Positions 1 to 6,350 are shown, numbered from the stretch's first letter. The stretch: 11,318 bases of DNA from Phenylobacterium sp. CCH9-H3 (GCF_001557235.1 NZ_LSJI01000185.1:1-11318); one strand, 5' to 3'. Numbers and translations are program-made. The notes: generated by a model not told the origin, from the sequence alone.

Positions 1-424
1 CGGCGCCGACGATTACATGACCAAGCCGTTCCACAAGGACGAGCTGGTCGCCCGCCTGCGGGCGGTGATCCGCAGGTCCAAGGGGCATGCCCAGTCGCTG
101 ATCACGGTCGGCGACATGGTCATCGACCTGGACGCCAAGGTGGTCCACGTGAACGACCAGCGCGTCCACCTTACGGGCCGCGAGTACCAGACGCTGGAAC
201 TCATGGCCCTGCGCAAGGGCAAGGCGATCACCAAGGACATCTTCCTGTCCAGCCTCTACGGCGGCATGGACGAGCCGGGCGCCAAGATCGTCGACGTCTT
301 CATCTGCAAGCTGCGCAAGAAGCTCGCCCCGGTCACCGACGGCCGCCATGTCATCGAGACGGTCTGGGGCGGCGGCTACGTGCTGCGCGAGGCGGGCGCG
401 GTCCAGGAGGCGACCGCGGCCTGA
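1..424 (+). CDS. CtrA-family response regulator, C-terminal part (5' end outside window)
   Basis: This is the C-terminal part of an OmpR/PhoB-type two-component regulator closely related to CtrA, the cell-cycle master regulator of Caulobacter and its relatives. The reading frame is open from the left edge. It begins with the end of the receiver domain, [18 protein letters not shown], which holds the conserved lysine of TKPF, and continues into a winged-helix domain. CtrA hallmarks are RRSKGHAQS, the LTGREYQ segment, YGGMDEP and the recognition-helix stretch [12 protein letters not shown]. It ends at a TGA, with the tail [11 protein letters not shown]. Several positions differ from CtrA as I remember it: WGGGYVL replaces the usual WGRGYVL in the wing, and [17 protein letters not shown] replaces a very conserved segment. 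It may therefore be a CtrA paralogue rather than the essential CtrA, so no symbol is given. The gene converges on the next one with 13 bases between the stops. Confidence 0.9.
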   Translation, partial: GADDYMTKPFHKDELVARLRAVIRRSKGHAQSLITVGDMVIDLDAKVVHVNDQRVHLTGREYQTLELMALRKGKAITKDIFLSSLYGGMDEPGAKIVDVFICKLRKKLAPVTDGRHVIETVWGGGYVLREAGAVQEATAA

Positions 425-437
425 GGCCGGGGCCGGA

Positions 438-1469
438 TCATTCCGCCGGGACGAGGGTCTCGGTCGGACGATGCGGCGCGGCGGCGTGAAGGCTGCGATA
501 GGCGCTGGCCGACTGGGCGAACTTGCGCCGGAACCAGTGGGCGAAGGCCGAGAGGCTGGAGAAGCCCAGGATGTCGGCGACCCCCTGCAGCGGCCGATCG
601 CTGTTGACCAGGAGCGAGGCGGCCATCTCCCGGCGCGTGGCGTCCAGGATGTCCGAGAAGGTGGTCCCCTCGGCGGACAGCCGCCGGTGAAGCGTGCGGC
701 GATCCATGCCCAGCTGCTGGGCCACGCGTTCGACCGAACAGACCCCGTCGGGCAGCAGCGCCACGATCAGGTCCGCGACCTTGTCGCGCAACCGGGTCCG
801 GCGATCCGCCCCCATTCTGTCGAGATATCGCGCCAGATCCCGGGCCATCTCGGGATCGGCCGCGGGGAGGGCGACGTCCAGGTCGGAACGGCGCATGACC
901 ACCGCCATGCCGTCCTGGTCGAACAGCGGCGTCACGCCCAGCAACCGGCGATAGGACTCCATCCGCGCGGGCGCGGCGTGCGTGAATCGCACTTCCAGGG
1001 GTTTCCAGCCCTCCCCCACGACGGATTTCAGCAGCCGCACGGCCGTGGTCACCGCCAGATCCTGGGCCTGCCTCTGCTGCCAGGGCGGGCCATGGATGCG
1101 CAGGACGGCCTGGTCGCCGAACTCCTCCAGCGCCAGGGAATAGGCGTCGTTCTGCAGCCACTGGTACCGGGCATAGGCGGCCAGGGCGCGGCGCAGATCG
1201 GGCTGCTCGCGGATCACCAGCCCCACCGCGCCCATGTGGGAGCCGCGCCGCCGCTCGGCGAGGCGTAGGGCGAAGTCCTCGGCGCCGGACTGTTCGGCGG
1301 CCATTTCCAGCATCCGGCACATGAGCTCGACCGAGACCCGCAAGTCGGGGTCGGTCAGCACCTCCCGGGGCAGCCCGACGGCGGCGGCCAGCGCATGGGC
1401 GTCGAGGCCCAGCTCGCGGGTGAACTCCAGGAATCCGGTCAGGCCGGCGGACCGGCCGAGCTGTGGCAT
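438..1469 (-). CDS. AraC-family transcriptional regulator with arabinose-binding-type N-terminal domain
   Basis: This 343-residue DNA-binding regulator belongs to the AraC subgroup with a long N-terminal domain (the OruR/ArgR-like layout). Residues about 15-205 form the putative ligand or dimerisation domain. Residues about 235-328 hold two helix-turn-helix units: the first spans VERVAQQLGMDRRTLHRRL, and the second, around GVADILGFSSLSAFAHWFRR, is the classic AraC signature. The reading frame extends upstream to about 1520. I chose the ATG at 1469 because GGGGGGAG lies 5 bases before it, and because MPQLGRSAGL is a more natural start than the upstream residues. The gene lies 99 bases downstream of the hybrid kinase gene on the same strand. 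The ligand and target genes cannot be told from the sequence. Confidence 0.9.
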   Translation of the reverse strand: MPQLGRSAGLTGFLEFTRELGLDAHALAAAVGLPREVLTDPDLRVSVELMCRMLEMAAEQSGAEDFALRLAERRRGSHMGAVGLVIREQPDLRRALAAYARYQWLQNDAYSLALEEFGDQAVLRIHGPPWQQRQAQDLAVTTAVRLLKSVVGEGWKPLEVRFTHAAPARMESYRRLLGVTPLFDQDGMAVVMRRSDLDVALPAADPEMARDLARYLDRMGADRRTRLRDKVADLIVALLPDGVCSVERVAQQLGMDRRTLHRRLSAEGTTFSDILDATRREMAASLLVNSDRPLQGVADILGFSSLSAFAHWFRRKFAQSASAYRSLHAAAPHRPTETLVPAE

Positions 1470-1474
1470 GACCA

Positions 1475-1482
1475 CTCCCCCC
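1475..1482 (-). promoter_or_regulatory. Ribosome binding site of the AraC-family gene
   Basis: On the minus strand GGGGGGAG stands 5 bases before the ATG at 1469. It is the reason for choosing this start over the longer open frame that begins near 1520. Confidence 0.6.
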
Positions 1483-1508
1483 GAATGGACCCTGTCATGA
1501 ACAACCCG

Positions 1509-1520
1509 TTGCCCGGGCAA
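1509..1520. repeat. Perfect 12-base palindrome upstream of the AraC-family gene
   Basis: TTGCCCGGGCAA is a perfect palindrome 40-51 bases upstream of the AraC-family start codon, in the 99-base gap after the hybrid kinase gene. On the minus strand it lies just downstream of a weak -35-like TTGATT. It could be an operator, but short GC palindromes also arise by chance in DNA of this composition. Confidence 0.35.
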
Positions 1521-1568
1521 ATCAAGAAGGAACGTGGGAGGGGCCGCTGACCGCCGCCCCCGCGGGGT

Positions 1569-3824
1569 CTAGCCGGCAGCCTGGCGGCCTTCGTCCCGGG
1601 CGTCGGCGGCCGCGGGCGGCGCGACGGCGGCGGCGATCGCCGTGAATAGCTCGGTGACGTTGAGCGGCTTGGGCACCACGTCGTCCATCCCGGCGGCGCG
1701 GTAGCTCGCGAGCTGGTGGGCCATGGTGTTGGCCGTCACCGCCAGGATCGGCGTGCGCACGCGGCCCAGCACCGCCTCGCGGGCGCGGATGGTCATGGTC
1801 GCCGTGGGGCCATCCATCATCGGCATCTGCACGTCCATCAGGATGATGTCCCAGTGCGCCGACTCCCAGGCCCGCACCGCTTCGGCCCCGTTTTCGACGA
1901 TGGTCGGCTCCAGGCCGAACTGCGCCAGGATCGCCTTCAGGACCATCTGGTTCACCGGATTATCCTCGGCCGCCAGCACCCGCATCGTGCCTTCGGACAG
2001 CGCCCGCGGCAGGTCCAGCGGCATCGGCTCGGGCGCCGGACGCTCCACCTGGCGGAGCGGGAGTTCCACGGCGAAGGTGCTGCCGTGGCCCGGCGCGCTG
2101 CCGACCGTGATGGCGCCGCCCATCGCCCGGCACAGTTCCTGGCAGATCGCCAGGCCCAGGCCCGCGCCGCCGTAGGCGCGGGTGGCGGAACCGTCCGCCT
2201 GCACGAATTTCTCGAAGAGTCGGGTGACCCGGTCGGGCGCGATGCCGATGCCGGTGTCCGCCACCTCGAACCGCAGGCCGGCCGCGCTGCGGAGGATCTG
2301 GACAGTCACCGCGCCCGCGTGGGTGAACTTCACGGCGTTGGAGATGAGATTGGACAGGATCTGGCGCACGCGCGCCGCATCGCCCCGCCACAGGCCTTCG
2401 GCGGCCGCGTCGATCCCAAGGGTGAACTTGAGGGACTTGGCGCGAGCCTCGGCCACGAAGGCCGTATGCGCCGCCTCGGCGACGGCGCGCATGTCGAAGT
2501 CCTCGTTGTCCAGCAGCAGCCGCCCGGCTTCGATGCGCGAGATGTCCAGCAGGTCGTCCAGGAGGTCCATGAGCGCCGAACCGCTTTCCCGGATGACCCG
2601 CAGGCGGTCGCGCTGGAGGGCGGGCAGCGGGTCCAGGTCCATGGCCTGGGCCATCCCCAGCACGCCGTTCAGCGGCGTGCGGATCTCATGGCTCATCACC
2701 GTGAGGAAGTCGCTCTTGGCGCGGTTGGCTTCCTCGGCGGCCTGGCGCGCCTCGTCCTGGGCGCGGGCCACGCGGTGGGCCTCGGTGACGTCCACATAGG
2801 TGGCGAGGCACAGGCTCCAGGGCGCGCCCAGGCCTGAGGTGAACCGGAAGTGCGCCCGCACCATCCGCGACTCGCCCTCGGTCACCAGCAACTCGGCCTC
2901 GAACGCCGGGATCGCGCCGCTCGCGTCGATCTTGTCGAGGCCGGCGCAGAGCGCCTCCAGGAAGCCCGGGCCGAAGTGGCCCATGCCGCCGTGGCGGCTG
3001 AGCAGGGCCCGGGCCGCCGCGTTGGCTTCGATCACAGCGGAATCCTCGGCCACGGCGTCCATGCTGGCGTAGAGGCTCCTGGCGATCGTCCCCAACCCCG
3101 CGTCCGGCCGCAGGTGCGCCTGCAGGCGCGTGTGGAAGGCGGTGGCGTCGAAGCACACCAGGGCCGTCGGGCTGTTGTCGAAGACCATGCGCCAGCGGTG
3201 GTTGCCGGCCTCGGCCTCGGCGCCCAGCCGCTGGAGGGCATCGCGCTCGCGGGCCATGGAACCGGACATCCGCAGCACGAAGGCGGTGAAGGCCAGGCCG
3301 CCGAGGGCCAGCAGCACGGTGTCGCCGAGGTGGAAGTGGCCGCCGCCGAACGCCGCATAGACGGGCGTCAGGACCAGCAGCGCCGCCGGCGGCGTCACAA
3401 GGCTGGCGACCGCCAGCCGCGAGCCCGACGAACGGATGGCGTTGCTGAGGGCGACGGCGCAGAGCAGCACGGCCGCGCCGGCCAGCGCCACGGCGTCGGA
3501 CCCCGGCGCCACCAGCACCGCGGCGATGGCGGAGTAGGTGGCCGCGCTGAAGGCCATCGCGAGGGCCGCAAGGGCGCGGGGACCCGCCGCGGTGGGCGCC
3601 GCCAAGGCCCGGCGCGCCAGGATCCCCTCGAGAGCGCCGGCAATGACCGTGACCGCGAACCAGGGTGCGACGAAGGGATTCTGGGTGCCCAGCCATACCA
3701 GGACGGCGATGACCGCCGCCTCGAAAATCCTGGCCCGGCGCGCCTTGGCGCGGACCCGCAGGACCCGCGAGAAACGCGCGCCCTCGTCGTCCCGCGCTTC
3801 GCGCATGGGCGGGAGTCCGATCAT
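1569..3824 (-). CDS. Membrane-bound hybrid sensor histidine kinase/response regulator
   Basis: This 751-residue hybrid kinase presumably senses a signal at the inner membrane, autophosphorylates on histidine and passes the phosphate to its own receiver. About six hydrophobic segments lie between residues 33 and 185. A PAS-like region follows (about 205-348), starting at WRMVFDNSPTALVCFD. The HisKA box SHEIRTPLNG carries His379. The ATPase domain shows the N box SNLISNAVKFT (Asn492, Asn496), DTGIGI (about 523-528), the F box LFEKFVQADGS and the glycine-rich YGGAGLGLAI (551-560). The receiver (about 614-735) has Asp621 in AEDNPVNQ, phosphoacceptor Asp664 in LMDVQMPMMDG, Thr697 and Lys719. The start is uncertain: neither the ATG at 3824 nor the one at 3806 has a clear ribosome binding site. 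No phosphotransfer protein or output regulator is adjacent, so its partners are unknown. All catalytic residues seem present. Confidence 0.93.
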   Translation of the reverse strand: MIGLPPMREARDDEGARFSRVLRVRAKARRARIFEAAVIAVLVWLGTQNPFVAPWFAVTVIAGALEGILARRALAAPTAAGPRALAALAMAFSAATYSAIAAVLVAPGSDAVALAGAAVLLCAVALSNAIRSSGSRLAVASLVTPPAALLVLTPVYAAFGGGHFHLGDTVLLALGGLAFTAFVLRMSGSMARERDALQRLGAEAEAGNHRWRMVFDNSPTALVCFDATAFHTRLQAHLRPDAGLGTIARSLYASMDAVAEDSAVIEANAAARALLSRHGGMGHFGPGFLEALCAGLDKIDASGAIPAFEAELLVTEGESRMVRAHFRFTSGLGAPWSLCLATYVDVTEAHRVARAQDEARQAAEEANRAKSDFLTVMSHEIRTPLNGVLGMAQAMDLDPLPALQRDRLRVIRESGSALMDLLDDLLDISRIEAGRLLLDNEDFDMRAVAEAAHTAFVAEARAKSLKFTLGIDAAAEGLWRGDAARVRQILSNLISNAVKFTHAGAVTVQILRSAAGLRFEVADTGIGIAPDRVTRLFEKFVQADGSATRAYGGAGLGLAICQELCRAMGGAITVGSAPGHGSTFAVELPLRQVERPAPEPMPLDLPRALSEGTMRVLAAEDNPVNQMVLKAILAQFGLEPTIVENGAEAVRAWESAHWDIILMDVQMPMMDGPTATMTIRAREAVLGRVRTPILAVTANTMAHQLASYRAAGMDDVVPKPLNVTELFTAIAAAVAPPAAADARDEGRQAAG

Positions 3825-3894
3825 CCGGTGACGACCGCTGCCGAGCGGCCGGCCGTGGGGAGAGGGCGCATTCTGCAGTCCCGTTACCGTCCTG

Positions 3895-3948
3895 AAGTGG
3901 GAACTTGCCCTCCGGCCACTAATTCACGGTTAAAAGTGGGAATTGTCC
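3895..3948. repeat. Imperfect direct repeat AAGTGGGAA-(C)TTGyCC
   Basis: AAGTGGGAACTTGCCC begins at 3895 and AAGTGGGAATTGTCC begins at 3934. The shared core AAGTGGGAA is exact and the two copies are 39 bases apart. They lie upstream of the hybrid kinase start, where paired binding sites for a regulator would be expected. Chance cannot be excluded. Confidence 0.35.
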
Positions 3949-4046
3949 GTCGACATAAAATCAAGAGGCGCCTTTACCGCGAAGAAACCATAGTCCTTCG
4001 GAATATTCGCAACGCTGCCCTTGTTGGTGCGCTTGGGAATTCGGCC

Positions 4047-4064
4047 TCAGGATGGGAATCCTGA
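4047..4064. repeat. Inverted repeat between the MarR-family gene and the hybrid kinase
   Basis: TCAGGAT and ATCCTGA form a perfect 7-base inverted repeat around GGGA, about 50 bases past the stop of the leftward MarR-family gene. No run of T follows on the minus strand, so it is not a textbook intrinsic terminator. It could be a weak terminator or a protein-binding site. Confidence 0.35.
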
Positions 4065-4114
4065 TTACATTTTCCAGACTTTGAGTATCCGGACCGCCAT
4101 GCCGGTCGGGAGTT

Positions 4115-4675
4115 CTACCTGTCATTTCGTCGAGATTCGGCGTCAGCGCGTGACTGCGGGGGGCGGCCGTAGGCGAGGAGCCGCTCCGCGGCCAGCGGAT
4201 CTTCCATCATGTTGCGGATGATCTGTTGCAGCACGCGCGCCGCCTCGCGGGCGGAGGCCTCGTCGACGCCCGCCAGCATGGCGCGGTTGCTCTCCAGCAG
4301 GCTGGCGACGGCGCCGTCGAAGGCGGTCTCGCCCGCCGCGCTGAGCGCCACCTGCACCTGCCGCCGGTCGCGCGCCGGAGACCAGCGCTCCACCAGTCCC
4401 TGCGCCACCAGGTGGTCGACGACACGGGTCAGCGTGGTGCGGTCGACGGCGGCATAGAGGGCGAGATCCTTCATCGAGCAGTTTTGGATGCGGCGAATTA
4501 CCGCAAGGGTGCGCCAGTGCTGCAGTGTCAGGCCGGAGGCGCCCGCCGTCCGACCGAAGAACAGGTCGCGCTGCCGGGCCGCCTGGAACAGCAGATAGAA
4601 CAGGTACTCCGCTGGCCCGAGCGGGAATTCACCCGTGAAATCAACGGACGGATCGGCAGGGCGAGGCGTGGGCAT
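4115..4675 (-). CDS. MarR-family transcriptional regulator
   Basis: This 186-residue winged-helix regulator would act as a dimer that usually represses its own promoter and a neighbouring one until a small molecule releases it. An N-terminal helical part (about 20-60) is followed by the helix-turn-helix MKDLALYAAVDRTTLTRVV (68-86) and the wing SPARDRRQVQVALSAAG, with the conserved Asp-Arg-Arg at 103-105. A C-terminal dimerisation helix spans about 117-158. It is somewhat longer than many MarR proteins because of an arginine-rich tail. The ATG at 4675 is preceded by GGAG at a spacing of 8 bases. The gene is divergent from the small gene at 4826, and palindromes in the shared promoter region look like its operator. 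The ligand is unknown. Confidence 0.92.
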   Translation of the reverse strand: MPTPRPADPSVDFTGEFPLGPAEYLFYLLFQAARQRDLFFGRTAGASGLTLQHWRTLAVIRRIQNCSMKDLALYAAVDRTTLTRVVDHLVAQGLVERWSPARDRRQVQVALSAAGETAFDGAVASLLESNRAMLAGVDEASAREAARVLQQIIRNMMEDPLAAERLLAYGRPPQSRADAESRRNDR

Positions 4676-4737
4676 GAAACCGGCTCCAGGCGCCGCAGGG
4701 CGTCCTCGGGGCTCATTCGCCGCTGATTTGTATGCGA

Positions 4738-4758
4738 TTGCAATATGTGCAAATGCAC
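4738..4758. promoter_or_regulatory. Overlapping palindromes, probable MarR-type operator
   Basis: Two perfect inverted repeats overlap here: TTGCA-ATATG-TGCAA (4738-4752) and GTGCA-AA-TGCAC (4747-4758). A shorter palindrome, ATTGCAAT, lies at 4737-4744. Sites of the TTGCA/TGCAA kind are typical of MarR-family proteins. The position is 63 bases upstream of the MarR-family start and about 68 bases upstream of the divergent small gene, so one bound dimer or pair of dimers could control both. Assignment to this regulator is inference from position and symmetry. Confidence 0.6.
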
Positions 4759-4766
4759 AGTGTTAT
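4738..4766 (+). promoter_or_regulatory. Possible sigma-70-type promoter of the small gene at 4826
   Basis: TTGCAA (4738-4743) and TGTTAT (4761-4766) are separated by 17 bases. Each matches four of six consensus positions. The palindromic operator fills the spacer, which is where a repressor would block RNA polymerase. The leader to the TTG start would be roughly 50 bases. The match is modest and unproven. Confidence 0.35.
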
Positions 4767-4811
4767 TGCGCCATTAACTGTCGCCTGCTTAGGCTTCACC
4801 TTAGCAGAGCT

Positions 4812-4816
4812 GAGGA
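4812..4816 (+). promoter_or_regulatory. Ribosome binding site deciding a TTG start
   Basis: GAGGA stands 9 bases before the TTG at 4826. No ATG or GTG in this frame lies near it, so this site supports TTG as the initiation codon of the small gene. Confidence 0.5.
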
Positions 4817-4825
4817 CCTCCCCCC

Positions 4826-5164
4826 TTGAGCCACATCACCGCTTTCGTCGACGAGGATGCCGGCCGCGAGCTCGAGCCCGCGAGCGCCGAGGTCCTGGCG
4901 TGCCTGGCCCTCAACCGCGCGATCCTGCAGACCCTGGCGTCGTTGTCGCCGACCCTGGCCGGCGTGGCCGAGCGCGCGCTGTCCGACGAACTGGGCCTCG
5001 CCCGGGGCAGTGGGGCCCCGCACCGGACCGTCGAGCTGATCGAGGACGCGCGCGACCGGCTTCAGGACGACGCCGGCGCCCTTGAGATGATGGGCGCGCT
5101 GGAAATGGCCCTGGTCGCCGCCGCGGACGCACTGCCCGACATCGCGGGTCTCCAGACGGCCTGA
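4826..5164 (+). CDS. Small hypothetical protein divergent from the MarR-family gene
   Basis: This 112-residue protein, beginning (M)SHITAFVDEDAGRELEP, was not recognised as a member of any known family. It is acidic, rich in alanine and leucine, and looks entirely helical. It has no cysteine cluster, signal peptide or obvious membrane segment. The stretch CLALNRAILQTLASLSPTLA may be an amphipathic or packing helix. Translation would start with TTG, supported by GAGGA 9 bases upstream. It is the only rightward gene in the middle of the window and shares its promoter region with the MarR-family gene, so it is probably controlled by that regulator. It converges on cheE with a 109-base gap that has no clear terminator. 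The frame is open and codon use looks normal, but with no recognised homologue the call is only moderately certain. Confidence 0.65.
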   Translation: MSHITAFVDEDAGRELEPASAEVLACLALNRAILQTLASLSPTLAGVAERALSDELGLARGSGAPHRTVELIEDARDRLQDDAGALEMMGALEMALVAAADALPDIAGLQTA

Positions 5165-5273
5165 GCCGAACTCGACGCTTCCGATAATCTTCCGCCTTGC
5201 CCGCCACCGCCTGACGCGGGCCGGCGCGTAGGCGCATGCGCGACCCCGGCGCGGTCGTCCGGGCGCAGGCGTT

Positions 5274-5747
5274 TCAGGCGGCGGGCGCGACGCGGGCCCG
5301 CACGCGACGCAGGCCGTCCAGGATCGAATCGGCGCCTGCCGCGCCGGCCTTGTCGCCCAGGTTGGCCAGCAGGCGGATGCCGTCCACGTGCACGTCGATC
5401 GCCGGCCAGTTCATGGGCTCGCCGCTGCGGAACCAGTCGGCCAGGTCGCAGAGGCTGAATGCCGCCTCGGCCAGGGCCCCGAGCCCGAAGGTTCCGGCGA
5501 TGCCGAAGGTCGCGTTGCTGGTGTCGTAGATCGCGTCGAGCACCGAGGTGTCGCCCTCGCGGCCCTTGGCGGCCAGCGCGGTCAGTTGCTCGGCCTTCTC
5601 GATGAGGACCTTGGCGGACGAGCCGCGCACCGACTCGACCCGGCCTTCGGCGGCCCGGATGGCGTCCTCCGGGCGGCGGCCGCCAGGCTCGCGGGCGATC
5701 TGGCCCAGCTTGTTCTCGACGGCGAAGATGCGGGAAGGACCGGTCAT
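5274..5747 (-). CDS. cheE: Chemotaxis protein CheE (degenerate phosphotransfer-domain-like)
   Basis: This 157-residue protein is the last gene of the chemotaxis operon. Its place after cheYIII matches cheE of the Caulobacter cluster, whose biochemical role is not settled as far as I know. Residues 78-88, NATFGIAGTFG, line up with the core of histidine phosphotransfer (HPt) domains, H-x-x-K-G-x-x-x-x-F-G. The glycine and phenylalanine positions are kept, but the phosphorylated histidine is Asn78 and the conserved lysine is Phe81. Helical segments follow (LAEAAFSLCDLADWF and VHVDGIRLLANLG), as expected for a four-helix HPt fold. If this reading is right, it could bind a receiver without transferring phosphate. 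The ATG at 5747 shares one base with the cheYIII stop (TAATG), which supports both the start and coupled translation. The frame stays open far upstream inside cheYIII, but that part is only high-GC overlap. Confidence 0.85.
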   Translation of the reverse strand: MTGPSRIFAVENKLGQIAREPGGRRPEDAIRAAEGRVESVRGSSAKVLIEKAEQLTALAAKGREGDTSVLDAIYDTSNATFGIAGTFGLGALAEAAFSLCDLADWFRSGEPMNWPAIDVHVDGIRLLANLGDKAGAAGADSILDGLRRVRARVAPAA

Positions 5748-6346
5748 TACGCGACAGCTTTCGGGTTGAACAGGGCGTCGATCTCGTCCTGGTCGAGGTT
5801 GGGGGTCTTGGCCATGCCGACCTCCGCCGACAGATCGTCGTGGCGGCGGCCCTTCATGCCGACGGGAGGGCCCAGCGCCTTGACGCGGCGATCGGGCCCG
5901 CAATAGCCGGGGGAATTCACGAACTTGCGCTGGTCGTGCATCAGCCAGACGATGCGCTGCATCATGACCGTCGGGACGGCGGGCTTGGCGACCACGAAGC
6001 TGGCGCCGGCGTCGCGGCCGCGGAACACCTGCGAGGGGCGGGTGTGGCCGGTCACCAGGATCACGGGCGCGAAGCTGTTGGGATCCAGTTCGGCGCGGCG
6101 CAGCCAGCTGATGAATTCGTAGCCTTCGGCGTCGTTCAGGGCGCTGTCGACGACCATCAGGTTGATGATCCGCTCCTTCACCACGGCCTTGCAGTCGGCC
6201 ATGGTCTGGCACTTCCGGGGCGAGTGGACACCGAAACCGGCGAACATCTCGGCCATGATGGTCAGGCCCTGCAGGTCCCCGCACGCCAGCAAGACCTCTG
6301 CGGTGGAGAGGTTGACGCGTTCGGTCTTTCCGTAGGCCTGGCTCAT
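5747..6346 (-). CDS. CheYIII-like divergent receiver protein with FliM-like C-terminal peptide
   Basis: This 199-residue protein sits where Caulobacter has cheYIII. Residues about 15-135 form a CheY-like receiver with probable phosphoacceptor Asp67 in LMVVDSAL, Thr99 in LVTGHT and Lys121 in VAKPAV. The metal-binding acidic pair is reduced to one residue, Asp24, in ACGDLQG, so phosphorylation may be weak or altered. A 60-residue extension follows, with the arginine-rich GPDRR (150-154) and KGRRHDD, and ends in LDQDEIDALFN (184-194). That ending closely resembles the N-terminal peptide of FliM and FliY (LSQDEIDALLN) that binds phosphorylated CheY. It is much longer than a standard CheY of about 125 residues. 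It starts 4 bases after cheU and its stop overlaps the cheE start. Confidence 0.9.
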   Translation of the reverse strand: MSQAYGKTERVNLSTAEVLLACGDLQGLTIMAEMFAGFGVHSPRKCQTMADCKAVVKERIINLMVVDSALNDAEGYEFISWLRRAELDPNSFAPVILVTGHTRPSQVFRGRDAGASFVVAKPAVPTVMMQRIVWLMHDQRKFVNSPGYCGPDRRVKALGPPVGMKGRRHDDLSAEVGMAKTPNLDQDEIDALFNPKAVA

Positions 6347-6350
6347 GCCC

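Larger units (their letters stand above)
3825..4114. other. 290-base intergenic region upstream of the hybrid kinase
   Basis: No convincing gene is seen here. The stretch is clearly richer in A and T than the surrounding coding DNA and should hold the hybrid kinase promoter and the end of the marR-type transcript. It contains four copies of TGGGAA (starting at 3898, 3937, 4034 and 4053). The first two belong to a longer imperfect direct repeat, AAGTGGGAA followed by TTGCCC or TTGTCC, 39 bases apart. It also contains the palindrome GAATATTC (4001-4008) and a 7-base inverted repeat at 4047-4064. Confidence 0.55.

Noticed and set aside
418..428. GGCC-TGA-GGCC hairpin at the convergent junction of the first two genes
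   Set aside because: The stem is only four bases and has no T run, so it is not credible as a terminator.
348..1268. Long plus-strand frame overlapping the ctrA-type 3' end and the antisense of the AraC-family gene
   Set aside because: It has low-complexity Arg/Gly/His-rich composition and runs across two well-supported genes, so it is not a real fusion or antisense gene.
1558..1567. CCCCGCGGGG palindrome just past the hybrid kinase stop
   Set aside because: It has no loop and no following T tract, and is compatible with chance in GC-rich DNA. I would not call a terminator.
2850..4064. Long open frame on the plus strand opposite the hybrid kinase (about 404 codons)
   Set aside because: It lies antisense to a kinase with every catalytic motif intact. 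Its translation is rich in Arg, Gly, His and Gln, with no recognisable domain, as is usual for shadow frames in high-GC DNA.
3930..4777. Possible CtrA binding sites (TTAA-N7-TTAA) in the intergenic regions
   Set aside because: Single TTAA elements occur near 3930 and 4774, but no second TTAA lies at the required spacing.
5165..5273. Search for a terminator between the small gene and cheE
   Set aside because: Only GC-rich short palindromes were found, such as GCGCATGCGC (5232-5241) and a 5-base CCCGG/CCGGG pair, with no T run on either side.
5274..6284. Possible fused protein of about 336 residues continuing upstream of cheE
   Set aside because: The upstream part is an out-of-frame reading of cheYIII. 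The TAATG overlap and a natural start at 5747 define cheE as a 157-residue protein.
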